DNA from: Pseudoalteromonas phenolica
GTDB taxonomy: Bacteria > Pseudomonadota > Gammaproteobacteria > Enterobacterales > Alteromonadaceae
Assembly (NCBI RefSeq): GCF_005876835.1
Contig: NZ_PPSW01000006.1
Coordinates: forward strand, 248,001-312,000
Direction of reading: 5' to 3'
DNA length: 64,000 nt
Shown: positions 1 to 9,332 of the stretch, piece by piece
Numbering within the stretch: the stretch's first letter is position 1
Layout: every line of letters begins with the position of its first letter
The notes under the pieces: generated by a model
Told to the model about the DNA's origin: nothing
The model's input: the letters and a program-made list of their open reading frames with translations, nothing else
The model's database searches: none
Program-made: the position numbers and the translations under genes

Positions 1-1
1 C

Positions 2-643
2 GATGTTGGTCAGGTCGTTAATGGTAATACACAACTTGCTGATATCTATGCGACAGATTATGTTGAAGTGCGCTTACCAATCAATAACCGAGATCTCGCT
101 TATATAGATTTACCTGAGCAAAATCGATTTGGGCAAAGTAATACTGTAGACACAGAAGTGCTATTTACTTCTAACTTAATTGGTCAGCAAAAGTGGAGAG
201 GCAAGTTAGTCAGAACAGAAAGCGCCATAGATAATAACTCTCAACAGCTCTATGTTGTGGCTCAAATCTTATCGCCATTCGATTCAAACAAAAATGCCAT
301 TAAAATTGGCCAATACGTTAATGCCACAATCAAAGGCAAGACGATTAATAATGCACTTTTAATACCTAACGAAGCCATTTATCAAGGTACTTATGTTTAT
401 GTGCTGCAAAAAGGTAATTTATTAAAGCGCGTTAATATTGACTACGACTGGCAAAACGAATCTGTCACTTTAGTGCAAAATGGTCTCAAGCTTGGAGATA
501 CCTTGATCACAACTCCGCTTGGTCAGGTTAGTTCAGGCACACCTGTCACTCTAATTGGAGACGATAAAGGTCTTAATAAAGCTGAAAGAAAACGAGAAAG
601 AAGAAAGAAGGAACGTGACGCTGATAATGGAGAAAACACATGA
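2..643 (+). CDS. RND efflux periplasmic adaptor (membrane fusion protein), C-terminal part
   Basis: The reading frame is open from base 2 of the window, so the 5' part of the gene lies outside. The visible residues run through the end of the lipoyl/beta-barrel region (DVGQVVNGNTQLADIYATD) and into the membrane-proximal domain (LLIPNEAIYQGTYVYVLQ), the usual tail of MexA/AcrA-family adaptors. The protein ends in a short highly charged Lys/Arg/Glu tail. Such adaptors bridge the inner-membrane RND pump and an outer-membrane channel. The stop overlaps the pump start by 4 bases (ATGA), which indicates translational coupling. The family is clear; the substrate cannot be told. Confidence 0.88.
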   Translation, partial: DVGQVVNGNTQLADIYATDYVEVRLPINNRDLAYIDLPEQNRFGQSNTVDTEVLFTSNLIGQQKWRGKLVRTESAIDNNSQQLYVVAQILSPFDSNKNAIKIGQYVNATIKGKTINNALLIPNEAIYQGTYVYVLQKGNLLKRVNIDYDWQNESVTLVQNGLKLGDTLITTPLGQVSSGTPVTLIGDDKGLNKAERKRERRKKERDADNGENT

Positions 644-3600
644 TAGCTTGGTTTACGCGAAATCATGTGGCAGCAAACCTTTTAATGATTGCAATTTTAT
701 TTGCAGGTTTGTTTTCACTAACAAATAAAATTCCACTTGAGATCTTTCCGTCATTTGAAACCGATCGGATCAGCATTTCTATGAGCTTACGGGGGGCAAC
801 GCCTGAAGATGTCGAGCAGGGCATTGCCATTCGCATTGAAGAGTCGGTTCAAGATTTAGAAGGGATCAAACGCATCACGTCTCGCTCCTCTGAGAATTCA
901 GCGAGTGTGACCGTCGAAGTTGAATCTGGCTATGACCCACGAGAAATGTTGGCAGACATAAAAAGCCGTGTAGATGCAATTAATACCTTTCCTGCTGATG
1001 CAGAAAAACCGATTGTATCGCTTGCCCAGCGAAGAAGAGATGTGATTAATGTGACGATTTCTTCGGACTACAGCGAGCTTGAAACCAGAGAATTTGCTGA
1101 GCAAGTCAGAGATGACATTTTGCGTATCCCTGGGGTCACTCAAGTTGAACTAGATGGTGTACGTAATTACGAAATTGCCATCGAAATCAGCCAAGATAAG
1201 CTTAGACAGTACAACTTAACTATCGCTCAGATCTCTAATTTAATTGCCAGTTCAAGTACGGATATTTCGGCAGGTAATCTTAAATCATCAGGTGGTGACA
1301 TATTACTTCGCTCTAAAGGACAGGCTTATAGAAAGAACGAATTTGAAAACATAGCAATCAAAACCAACAGTGATGGTTCCATAATTCGTTTAAAAGACAT
1401 TGCAACCATTCTTGATGGCTTTGAAGAGACACCGGTTAGAACTCGTTTCGATGGTAAACAAGCCGCATTTATCGAGGTTTACCGTATTGGCGATCAAAGT
1501 GCCATTGATGTCGCTGATAAAGTTAAAAACTACATTAGCGATGCTCAGGCAAATCTTCCGGTAGGCTTTGAAATGAGTTATTGGGATGATGATTCTGTGA
1601 TAGTCAAAAATCGAATTGCAACCTTAACGTCTAATGCGATTCAAGGGGGGATCTTAGTCCTCGCGCTTCTTACTTTGTTTTTGCGTCCTTCAATTGCTTT
1701 TTGGGTATTTATAGGCATTCCGATTTCATTTATGGGAGCGTTTATTGCTATGCCGATATTTGGCATTAGCCTTAATATAATGAGCTTATTCGGTTTTATT
1801 CTTGTGCTCGGGATTGTCGTTGATGATGCCATTGTGACAGGAGAAAACGTCTATACCCACATGAAAACTTCAGAAAGCGGTGAAATGGCTGCTATTCGTG
1901 GTACACAAGAGGTGGCTACACCGGTTACATTTGGTGTGCTGACTACCGTAGCAGCTTTTCTACCTTTGGCCTTCATAGAGGGAAATCGAGGAGCGTTATT
2001 TGCACAAATCCCCGTGGTTGTTATTCCTGTTTTATTAATGTCGCTTGTTGAGTCTAAGTTCGTCTTACCTGCGCACCTTAAATATTTAAAACTAAGAAAT
2101 GAGAAACAAAGTGTCAGTAAGTTCAGCTTATTTCAGCAAAGATTTGCCGATGGTTTTGAGCAGTTTATTTTAAAGTACTACCAGCCTGTGCTCAAAAAAG
2201 CATTGAAATACAAGTTAGCGACACTGGCAGGCTTTATTGGCGTGTTTTTCGTGATACTTACGCTCATTATGACTGGTTGGACTAAGTTTATATTCTTTCC
2301 TCGTATTCCGAGCGAGACAGTCAGGGCAAATTTAACCATGCCTGCTGGCACCCCATTTGATGTGACAGCAAAATACATCGATTTAATGGCTGATAAAGCG
2401 AAGGTTTTAAAAGACAAATATATAGACCCTGATACAGGTGAAAGTATTATTATTCATATTTTGGCGATAACAGGTGGTAGAGGCGGCGCAAGTAATGTTG
2501 GAGGTGTGCGCTTTGAAATTACGCCACCTGAATCTAGAAATCTAGATATAGATTCACGACAACTTGTCATAGAGTGGCGAAAGCTGATTGGTGTAATACC
2601 TGGAGCAGAGTCCTTTACATTCAGAGCCGAAATTGGTCGTTCTAGCGATCCTATTGATGTGCAACTAACAGGGACTTCTTTAACTCAGTTAAAAGAGGCT
2701 GCTGAAAAAATCAAAAAACATTTGGCAACTTATCCAACCATATTTGATATTTCAGATAGTCTCAGTGATGGTAAAGATGAATTAAGAGTTGAATTAACGG
2801 AGCAAGGTGAAGCTTTAGGCTTAACACGCACCGAAATCTCAAGGCAAATTAGAAGTGCTTTTTTTGGTGCGCAAGTGCAGCGCATTCAGCGTGGTAGGGA
2901 TGATGTTAGAGTCATGGTGCGCTTGCCGCTTGAAGAAAGAAGCAAGCTGACAACGTTAAATGAGTTACTGATAAAAGTGCCTAATGGTGGTGTTGTACCA
3001 TTAAATCATGTCGCAGAGCTTATACCAGGTCAAAGCCCGTCAACGATTTACCGTATTGATAGATACCGTACAGTGAATGTTGTGGCAGATGTCGAAAAGA
3101 ATAACACCAATATGACGGTGTTACAGGGCGAACTAAAAGTGTATTTAGATAATCTTGTAGCGCAATACCCAGGTATTAATCATTCATTAGAAGGTGAAGC
3201 GAAAGAGCAAAGAGAATCTTTTGGTTCACTTGGCTGGGCGTTAATATTTGTGTTCTTCATTATCTACGCGCTTTTAGCTATTCCTTTTAAATCATACATA
3301 CAGCCACTCATTGTGATGAGCGTTATTCCATTTGGCATGATAGGCGCGGTGATAGGTCATTGGATCATGAGCATGGATTTAACCATTATGAGCTTATTGG
3401 GTATGTTGGCGCTCATCGGTGTGGTAGTAAATGACTCATTGGTGCTTGTGGATTATATCAACAAGCAAAAGCTGCAGGGGAAACACGTCGCCACCGCGGT
3501 TTTGCATGCAGGCGTTGCTCGTTTTAGACCTGTAATGTTAACCAGTATCACAACATTTTTTGGTTTAATGCCTTTGTTATTTGAGCAACAAACTCAAGCA

Positions 3601-3741
3601 CAGTTTTTGATCCCTATGGCAGTGTCACTAGGCTTCGGGATTGTATTTGCTACCTTGATCACTTTGGTGTTGGTCCCAGTGAATTACATGCTTGTGGAAA
3701 GAGTTATTGGGACCAGTAATAAACAAATGGCAGTGATTTAA
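640..3741 (+). CDS. RND family efflux pump permease (AcrB/MexF-like)
   Basis: This 1033-residue protein has full RND length: a first membrane helix near residues 10-28 (HVAANLLMIAILFAGLF), a large periplasmic loop, a block of helices around residues 330-470, a second periplasmic loop, and a final helix block from about residue 865. The helix with GFILVLGIVVDDAIVTGEN carries the paired Asp residues of the proton relay in TM4. It is closer in style to the MdtB/CzcA-like and uncharacterised multidrug RND proteins than to AcrB itself, so the substrate is open. It is the last gene of the operon with the adaptor; a strong hairpin follows 24 bases after the stop. Confidence 0.93.
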   Translation: MIAWFTRNHVAANLLMIAILFAGLFSLTNKIPLEIFPSFETDRISISMSLRGATPEDVEQGIAIRIEESVQDLEGIKRITSRSSENSASVTVEVESGYDPREMLADIKSRVDAINTFPADAEKPIVSLAQRRRDVINVTISSDYSELETREFAEQVRDDILRIPGVTQVELDGVRNYEIAIEISQDKLRQYNLTIAQISNLIASSSTDISAGNLKSSGGDILLRSKGQAYRKNEFENIAIKTNSDGSIIRLKDIATILDGFEETPVRTRFDGKQAAFIEVYRIGDQSAIDVADKVKNYISDAQANLPVGFEMSYWDDDSVIVKNRIATLTSNAIQGGILVLALLTLFLRPSIAFWVFIGIPISFMGAFIAMPIFGISLNIMSLFGFILVLGIVVDDAIVTGENVYTHMKTSESGEMAAIRGTQEVATPVTFGVLTTVAAFLPLAFIEGNRGALFAQIPVVVIPVLLMSLVESKFVLPAHLKYLKLRNEKQSVSKFSLFQQRFADGFEQFILKYYQPVLKKALKYKLATLAGFIGVFFVILTLIMTGWTKFIFFPRIPSETVRANLTMPAGTPFDVTAKYIDLMADKAKVLKDKYIDPDTGESIIIHILAITGGRGGASNVGGVRFEITPPESRNLDIDSRQLVIEWRKLIGVIPGAESFTFRAEIGRSSDPIDVQLTGTSLTQLKEAAEKIKKHLATYPTIFDISDSLSDGKDELRVELTEQGEALGLTRTEISRQIRSAFFGAQVQRIQRGRDDVRVMVRLPLEERSKLTTLNELLIKVPNGGVVPLNHVAELIPGQSPSTIYRIDRYRTVNVVADVEKNNTNMTVLQGELKVYLDNLVAQYPGINHSLEGEAKEQRESFGSLGWALIFVFFIIYALLAIPFKSYIQPLIVMSVIPFGMIGAVIGHWIMSMDLTIMSLLGMLALIGVVVNDSLVLVDYINKQKLQGKHVATAVLHAGVARFRPVMLTSITTFFGLMPLLFEQQTQAQFLIPMAVSLGFGIVFATLITLVLVPVNYMLVERVIGTSNKQMAVI

Positions 3742-3764
3742 ATCTAAGAAAATGTAGAAAACAA

Positions 3765-3796
3765 ATTAATAAGCCCCTTCTTTGGGGCTTATTAAT
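3765..3796. terminator. Bidirectional rho-independent terminator
   Basis: A perfect 13-bp stem (ATTAATAAGCCCC with GGGGCTTATTAAT) and a 6-base loop lie between two convergent genes, the RND pump and the minus-strand receiver gene. A/T-rich flanks on both sides suit termination in either direction. Confidence 0.85.
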
Positions 3797-3797
3797 A

Positions 3798-4214
3798 TTA
3801 CGCGATTTGCGCTCTGAGCTGGGCTTTTAACTGATTATTTTCAATTTCAAGTTGTTGAGCTTTAAGCGTTATCTTTAGGATATTTTTTAACTCAAAGTTA
3901 TCCCATGGCTTTGTCAGAATGATACTTGCCACTTCATCTTCTATGGCTTTTTGACATGCATCCATATCCGAATAACCAGATAACAACACTCTGGCAATTT
4001 CAGGATTTGTGCGCTTAATTTGAGTCAGTAATTCAATGCCGTCCATATTAGGCATTCTGATATCTGACAAAATAATGTCGAATTCATTGTCAGCTATGAG
4101 CTTGAGTGCTTCATGTGCACCATTGGCCTTACTGATTTTATAATCTTTTCTTAGTACTCGACTAATGGCGTTTAGTACTTCAGGCTCATCATCTACTAGT
4201 AATATATGCGCCAT
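3798..4214 (-). CDS. Single-domain response regulator (CheY-like receiver)
   Basis: The 138-residue protein is one receiver domain with a short charged helical tail. The acidic pair is D8/D9, the phospho-acceptor is D51 (IILSDIRMPNMDG), the conserved hydroxyl residue is S79 (VLLSGYSD) and the lysine is K102 (LTKPW). The LTKPW motif and the C-terminal coiled segment are typical of RpfG/HD-GYP-type receivers that have lost the output domain. The gene stands alone between the efflux operon and the exopolysaccharide locus, with no kinase beside it, so its partner is unknown. Confidence 0.88.
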   Translation of the reverse strand: MAHILLVDDEPEVLNAISRVLRKDYKISKANGAHEALKLIADNEFDIILSDIRMPNMDGIELLTQIKRTNPEIARVLLSGYSDMDACQKAIEDEVASIILTKPWDNFELKNILKITLKAQQLEIENNQLKAQLRAQIA

Positions 4215-4271
4215 AATAACTCCTTAGTGTTCAGATACCTGAGTATCTTCATAAATGCTAGAATAAAAAAC

Positions 4272-5213
4272 CTAAACAGACAAACTTAAACTATGTTTAA
4301 ACAATGCCTTCAAGTCATGTGCACATTGTTTTATATGTCTCATGTGCGGATATAGACGCCATGCTTTAAGTGAAAACTTCATTGAATTTAAGTAGTTTTG
4401 ATTTTCACGATACATTTCACCATAAGATTCTAATAACCAAGCATGAGCATGCTCTTTGGCTTTTTCCGAAACTGTTTCGTGTTGGCCTATACGGTTGATA
4501 ATGTCTTCAATGGCATCTAAACGTTTTTGCCTGTTAGATGTGATTGAATTTGGTCGCATTAAATAGCCCATGGTGTTGTCTGCGGTATATGCAATGTCGC
4601 TAATAAGCGCAATTCTCAACCAGCAATCCCAATCGCTGGCACTTCTAAGGCTTGGATCAAAACCACCAGCTTCTAAAATAGTGGATTTTCTAACTACAAC
4701 GCACGACGTACCGATGACATTAGTTGTGAGTAGAAAGTTGACTGCATCGTCTAAATCAACATAGTTACCTTGGCTATTATTTTTATGTTTTGAAAACTCC
4801 GGCCAATAACCATAACAGTCAATGATATATTCATAATCCATGGTGAGATGGTCATAGTTTGTAAAAGATAACCCGCAATTAGGGTTGGCTTTAAAATAGT
4901 TAATTTGTTTCTCTAATTTATCTTTATACCAAAAGTCATCAGCGTCTAAAAATGCGATGTATGGGGCGCTTGAAGCTTTAATCGCTCGATTTCTTGCTGC
5001 GATTACACCTTGATTAGCTTGTGTGATTAAACGTATCTGAGGATTTCTGACTTGTTGCTTTAATAGCCAGTCTACAGAACCATCTGTTGAACCATCATCT
5101 ACAATAATGATTTCGCAATTAACACCTTTTTGCATCATTACAGAATCAATGGCTTTAGGTAAAAACTCTAAGCAATTGTAATTAGGAATTATCACACTGA
5201 CATCAGGTTGCAT
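4272..5213 (-). CDS. Family 2 glycosyltransferase (GT-A fold)
   Basis: The 313-residue protein begins with the classic GT2 nucleotide-sugar binding block (VSVIIPNYNCLEFLPKAIDS, then IIIVDDGSTDGS) and has the metal-binding DxD-like motif FLDADDFW near residue 94 and the acceptor/catalytic region SASDWDCWLRIA. It has no membrane segment, so it is a cytoplasmic or peripheral transferase that probably adds a sugar to a lipid-linked repeat unit. It is transcribed away from the glycosyltransferase at 5418 and shares its intergenic region, where a minus-strand sigma-54 promoter candidate is visible. This ties it to the syp-like regulon. The sugar donor is unknown. Confidence 0.88.
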   Translation of the reverse strand: MQPDVSVIIPNYNCLEFLPKAIDSVMMQKGVNCEIIIVDDGSTDGSVDWLLKQQVRNPQIRLITQANQGVIAARNRAIKASSAPYIAFLDADDFWYKDKLEKQINYFKANPNCGLSFTNYDHLTMDYEYIIDCYGYWPEFSKHKNNSQGNYVDLDDAVNFLLTTNVIGTSCVVVRKSTILEAGGFDPSLRSASDWDCWLRIALISDIAYTADNTMGYLMRPNSITSNRQKRLDAIEDIINRIGQHETVSEKAKEHAHAWLLESYGEMYRENQNYLNSMKFSLKAWRLYPHMRHIKQCAHDLKALFKHSLSLSV

Positions 5214-5262
5214 AATCGTATCTCCAATTCATGTTTGCTTAAATACGGCAAGCTTTGTTCCA

Positions 5263-5277
5263 GCCTTTAAAGTGCCT
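5263..5277 (-). promoter_or_regulatory. Candidate sigma-54 promoter for the divergent glycosyltransferase
   Basis: Read on the minus strand, AGGCAC-N5-AGGC places GG and GC exactly 12 bases apart, as in the -24/-12 consensus TGGCAC-N5-TTGC. The -24 half is good; the -12 half is weaker (AGGC for TTGC). The predicted transcription start is near 5251, 38 bases before the start codon at 5213. The TTGCA elements at 5305-5349 lie upstream of it. Confidence 0.45.
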
Positions 5278-5304
5278 ATTTACAGTAAGATTTGTGAGAT
5301 TGCG

Positions 5305-5349
5305 TTGCAAAATGCAAATAATTTGCAAAATTAAGATGGTTATTTGCAA
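5305..5349. promoter_or_regulatory. SypG-type enhancer cluster (TTGCA-N3-TGCAA plus half sites)
   Basis: A perfect dyad TTGCAAAATGCAA occupies 5305-5317, and two further TTGCAA half or partial sites follow at 5323-5328 and 5344-5349. The dyad centre is about 83 bases upstream of the predicted sigma-54 start at 5394. The same dyad recurs at 11366 and 15908 before other transcription units of the locus. I infer that it binds the enhancer-binding protein encoded at 21573. The published V. fischeri Syp enhancer, as I recall it, shares the CA-N3-TGC core. Confidence 0.6.
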
Positions 5350-5367
5350 TTAGAGATACTTTTTAAG

Positions 5368-5383
5368 CGGCACAGAGATTGCG
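5368..5383 (+). promoter_or_regulatory. Sigma-54 promoter (-24/-12) of the sypK-N operon
   Basis: The sequence CGGCAC-AGAGA-TTGC has GG at 5369-5370 and GC at 5381-5382, the exact 12-base spacing, with strong matches in both halves. The predicted start is near 5394, 24 bases before the ATG at 5418. Confidence 0.7.
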
Positions 5384-5417
5384 ATGCCAAACCATATCTT
5401 ATGGTGGAGTTTAAAAA

Positions 5418-6569
5418 ATGAAACATATCGCAATTATGGTCCCAAGCTTTCCTGTACCGTCTGAAACATTTGTTATTACAGAGATCAAAGCATTACAAAA
5501 AGCAGGTCATAAAGTTTCTGTTATTACCTTTGAACAATGTGAAAACGACATTGAGTTACCTTGTGAAGTTCATGTTTTAAAAAAAACGCAGCTAATAGAC
5601 ACAGTATTTAACCTCATTGAACTGCCTTTTACTTTAATAGTTAAAGGCATTAAGGCATCAGTGAGACAAAGTGCAATTAGTACAACCTCGCTCTTATTCT
5701 TTGCAACGAAAGCAGCACAAATAATAAAAGTAAACCAAATCGAGCATATGCATTGTCACTTTATGCATAATAGTCTGGCATATGGAGTGGTTGCAGCGAG
5801 ACTTTCCAATATCAGTGTGTCATCAATTGGTCATGGTCATGATATCTATGTAAACAGTGCGGATTTAGAAGCAAAAGTACATGAATGTGACTTTTGCGTA
5901 GCCGTATGCGAAGACATGCTCAAATTGTTACATCGGTTTTCTCCTACCAAAGCAAAATTGCTGCACTGTGGTGTAGATACTGAAATATTCCAACCCGACA
6001 CACTACAAGCTAATAAAGAAGTTAAACTTCTTTTTGTTGGGCGTTTAGTAGAAAAAAAAGGGCTCAGTTATGCGATTAGTGCACTTGCTAACCTACCTGT
6101 TGAGATCAGACCAAAATTAGACATTGTTGGAGATGGACCGCTTAGAAGTGCTTTAGAGTATCAAGTCGATGAAATGGGACTCAATGACTATATTCAGTTC
6201 TTAGGTGCAAAAAAACCACAAGATATAAGGAATATGACAAAACACTATGATGGATTTCTAGCACCATTTTGTATTGCCGAAAACGGCGACAAAGATACAG
6301 GTCCTGTCGTTCTAAAAGAAGCCATGGCTATGTCTTTGCCTGTGATCACCTGTGATGTGATGGGCTGTGCTGAGATAGTCGATGATTCAGTAGGTTATCT
6401 TGTTGAAAGTCGAAATATCAAAGCTTTAACACGCGCAATTAATCAATATGTGCATTTAAGCAAAGAACAAAGAGCGAAAATGCGTCTTGCTGCTAGAGCG
6501 CGTGTACTTGAAAAATTTGATGCATTTAAACAAGCCAAGCAACTTTCTAGTTGGATACAGCAGGCTTAA
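5418..6569 (+). CDS. Family 4 glycosyltransferase (WcaL/colanic acid type)
   Basis: The 383-residue protein has two Rossmann halves of a GT-B enzyme. The N-terminal PSETFVITEIKAL motif is typical of WcaL/AmsK-type transferases. The C-terminal half carries LLFVGRLVEKKG (about residue 205) and an E-x7-E type region (TGPVVLKEAMAMSLPVITCD). It probably transfers a sugar to the lipid-linked repeat unit. It is the first gene of a run of five or six, sits just after a sigma-54 promoter, and occupies the position held by a sypH/I/J transferase ahead of sypK in Vibrio fischeri. Which of those it matches cannot be decided from the sequence alone. Confidence 0.9.
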   Translation: MKHIAIMVPSFPVPSETFVITEIKALQKAGHKVSVITFEQCENDIELPCEVHVLKKTQLIDTVFNLIELPFTLIVKGIKASVRQSAISTTSLLFFATKAAQIIKVNQIEHMHCHFMHNSLAYGVVAARLSNISVSSIGHGHDIYVNSADLEAKVHECDFCVAVCEDMLKLLHRFSPTKAKLLHCGVDTEIFQPDTLQANKEVKLLFVGRLVEKKGLSYAISALANLPVEIRPKLDIVGDGPLRSALEYQVDEMGLNDYIQFLGAKKPQDIRNMTKHYDGFLAPFCIAENGDKDTGPVVLKEAMAMSLPVITCDVMGCAEIVDDSVGYLVESRNIKALTRAINQYVHLSKEQRAKMRLAARARVLEKFDAFKQAKQLSSWIQQA

Positions 6570-6571
6570 TC

Positions 6572-7957
6572 ATGAACAAGACGACAAACATACTTTACTA
6601 TGCACTAGCAATTTTGAGCCTTAAAGGCATTAGCCTCGTTATGATGCCGATCATGACTCGCTATCTCAGCGTATCTGATTACGGCATGCTGAATTTCCTT
6701 GTCAGTATTGCCAGTATGTTGAGTATTGTTTTGTCTCTTGGTCTTAGTGAATTGCTATATAGATTTAATTCATTCAAAGACAATTCTGAGCGGCTCGCTT
6801 TTTACAAGTCATGCTTAAAGGTCGCGCTTTGTAGTGCTAGTTTGTGTTTTATTTTCGCTGTTTTCTTTATAGATATTTTAGTAACGTTACTTCCAACTCA
6901 AGTGTCGATAGAGGCATTAAGACTGCTTTTCATAAACCTAGGGGGCAGTGTGGTGTTGGCACTACCACTTGCAATCCTTAGGATCCATGGCAAAGCCAAA
7001 GCATTTATGTTGACCTCTGTATCACAAGGGGTGTTACAAGCCTTATTAACTTTGTTATTACTCGAATCAGGGTATGGGGTTGTTGGCGTGATGTTCTCTG
7101 GCGCTGCAGTTGTATGGATTATTCTCTTTTTCATCGCTTGGCATTATAGAGGCTTCATTCCTGATAATAAAAAGCGCGGTACACCCATAACGAATGAACA
7201 TGGCCTTTATATTCTTTCAATTACCTTATCTTCGCTATTCGCTTATGGTTTAAATGGCGCGGAAAACTGGTTTTTAGTGTCGTATCAGGGTAAAGAAACA
7301 CTCGCTATGTATTTTGTTGCAACACAATTTGCACTTGTAACTTCTATCGCATTCGAACCATTCAGATTGTGGTGGTTTCCACAACGATTCAACACGTTCA
7401 AATCTAATGAGCAAAAAGCAGCTGATATTCCACTCTATGGTTTAGCGTATGCGCTACTCATAGTGATAACCATGATGACCCTAGGGCCATTTATGATTGA
7501 TTTACTGCTGCCTAGCGAATATGCAGAGTCTAAAAACATACTTCCTTGGTTATGCGTTGTTTTTTTTATTAAAACTATATCTGAATTACTGAATCTAGGT
7601 TGTTACTACAAAAACAATGCTCAAGCAGCACCAATCATAAATGGGCTTTGTGCAGTATTGGCCATTTTAGGCTGCTACCTGAGTTTAAAATATTATGATT
7701 TATACATGATGCTCTATGTACTCATTGCAGTTCATATCATCCGTAGTTTGATGTTCTTAATTCGAAGTCAAATATTGGTGACCTTACCTTATAAATACAA
7801 ATACTTAATTTGCATGATTAGCCTGTTAGTGGCGCAGACATTGCTAGTTTCCCATTATCAATTGTATGCATTGATACTTTTTGCAAGTGCTTGTCTGATT
7901 GTTTTAAGTGTTGTTTTTATTCAACGTAAACAAGTAATGCATCTTCTAAGAGGGTAG
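6572..7957 (+). CDS. sypK: Polysaccharide repeat-unit flippase (Wzx/MATE-like, SypK-like)
   Basis: A hydrophobic protein of 461 residues with about twelve to fourteen membrane helices, in the MOP superfamily of Wzx flippases. The N-terminus (ALAILSLKGISLVMMPIMTRYLSVSDYGMLNFLVSI, abridged here by position 6590-6700) is the usual Wzx opening with the 'YG' after TM1. It would move the undecaprenyl-linked repeat unit across the inner membrane. I chose the ATG at 6572, two bases after the previous stop, over the in-frame TTG at 6551, which overlaps the upstream gene. The gene lies between a glycosyltransferase and a ligase/polymerase, as sypK does in Vibrio. Confidence 0.82.
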   Translation: MNKTTNILYYALAILSLKGISLVMMPIMTRYLSVSDYGMLNFLVSIASMLSIVLSLGLSELLYRFNSFKDNSERLAFYKSCLKVALCSASLCFIFAVFFIDILVTLLPTQVSIEALRLLFINLGGSVVLALPLAILRIHGKAKAFMLTSVSQGVLQALLTLLLLESGYGVVGVMFSGAAVVWIILFFIAWHYRGFIPDNKKRGTPITNEHGLYILSITLSSLFAYGLNGAENWFLVSYQGKETLAMYFVATQFALVTSIAFEPFRLWWFPQRFNTFKSNEQKAADIPLYGLAYALLIVITMMTLGPFMIDLLLPSEYAESKNILPWLCVVFFIKTISELLNLGCYYKNNAQAAPIINGLCAVLAILGCYLSLKYYDLYMMLYVLIAVHIIRSLMFLIRSQILVTLPYKYKYLICMISLLVAQTLLVSHYQLYALILFASACLIVLSVVFIQRKQVMHLLRG

Positions 7958-7961
7958 CAAT

Positions 7962-9329
7962 ATGGATATAAACCAAAGTAAAAATCAAAAATTACAATAT
8001 TGGTCTGCTGCCGCCATGCTGTGTATGCTGACGTATGTGCTGTATACAACATTCGGAGTCATCTCTGTTTTTGCTTTGCTACTTTTACCCTTTGCACTTT
8101 ACAGCACAATAAAAGCCAGTACGGCCTTTGTGATCCTGTTTATCTTATTTAGTTATTTCAGACTTCACGAAGCATTTCCTGTTTTATATAACTTCAAAAT
8201 TCCAAAAATGTTGGCTCTGGCTGCCATGCTTGGCATTGTCTGGCATTTATTCATTAGCTTGAAACTTAAACCCTTTTGGCATACTTGCCATGCCATGTTT
8301 ACCCTCTTTTTTTTCTGGATCACCGTGTGCGTATTTATGGCGACTAACCGAGCAGAGGCAATGTCGATGTACACAGGCACGCTATCGAAAGTATTCTTGA
8401 TGGTGTTCGTAATTAGTTGGCTCATTAATACCGCAAAGCTGATGACATATACCCGCATAGGCATCATGATATCTGGTGCGCTATTAGCCGGTGTCGCCAT
8501 TTACAATAAACTCAATGGTATCGGTCTTATTGAAGGTACTAGGGTGACAATTTCTCGAGAATATCGTTCACAGATCGGTGACCCCAACGACTTATCTTTA
8601 GTGTTACTTTTTCCCGTGGCTTTTTTTGCTGGAGAAGTCTTTAACTCAAATAACAAACCTGTTTTTAGGTTTCTCGCATTTCTCGGAATGTTACTTATGT
8701 GTTGGGCAATAATTGCTACACAAAGCCGCGGTGGCTTACTGGGTATTTTAACTATCATGGGCTTCTTTATTTCAAAAAGAATTAAAAATCCCATTGTGCT
8801 TGGTGGTATCGGCGCTGTAGCAGGTCTGTTTTTATTAGCTGTAGCAGGAATAAATGATAGGCAAAGTGGTGGTGCGGCAGAAGAAGGGGTTGATGCGTCT
8901 GCGATGGGTCGTATTTATGCGTGGCAGGCTGCAATTAACATGGCTTTATCTAATCCATTTACCGGAGTCGGGATCAGTAATTTCTACGTGAATTATTTTT
9001 TCTATAGCCCTCATTGGGATGGCAAGAATCATGCAGTACACAGTACATGGTTTCAGGTATTAGGTGAAATGGGGTTTGTCGGTCTTGTTCTTTTTGTGAT
9101 GCTAATTGTATCTATATTTAAAAGTTTAAGACGTAGTAATTTGTATTGTAAAAGTAAAAACAAAGAATCACTGCTTGTTAATGTTCATATTCTTCAAGCT
9201 GGACTATTTGGTTTTATGGTGTCAGGTACATTTTTAACTCAAGCCTTCACTTGGCCTTTATACATAGTACTTTCGTTAACAATCGCACTAGAGCGTTTAT
9301 TAACGAAGGAGGAAGATGACAAGGGGTAA
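7962..9329 (+). CDS. sypL: O-antigen ligase/polymerase family protein (SypL-like)
   Basis: A 455-residue polytopic protein with about eleven membrane helices and a large periplasmic loop around residues 280-350. The loop carries NPFTGVGISNFYVNYF and then HAVHSTWFQVLGEMGFVGL, the hallmark of the Wzy_C (O-antigen ligase/polymerase) family, whose conserved Arg and His residues act on undecaprenyl-linked glycans. It is expected to polymerise or ligate the exopolysaccharide repeat unit at the periplasmic face. It starts 4 bases after the flippase stop. Ligase and polymerase cannot be separated by sequence here. Confidence 0.82.
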   Translation: MDINQSKNQKLQYWSAAAMLCMLTYVLYTTFGVISVFALLLLPFALYSTIKASTAFVILFILFSYFRLHEAFPVLYNFKIPKMLALAAMLGIVWHLFISLKLKPFWHTCHAMFTLFFFWITVCVFMATNRAEAMSMYTGTLSKVFLMVFVISWLINTAKLMTYTRIGIMISGALLAGVAIYNKLNGIGLIEGTRVTISREYRSQIGDPNDLSLVLLFPVAFFAGEVFNSNNKPVFRFLAFLGMLLMCWAIIATQSRGGLLGILTIMGFFISKRIKNPIVLGGIGAVAGLFLLAVAGINDRQSGGAAEEGVDASAMGRIYAWQAAINMALSNPFTGVGISNFYVNYFFYSPHWDGKNHAVHSTWFQVLGEMGFVGLVLFVMLIVSIFKSLRRSNLYCKSKNKESLLVNVHILQAGLFGFMVSGTFLTQAFTWPLYIVLSLTIALERLLTKEEDDKG

Positions 9330-9332
9330 GTT

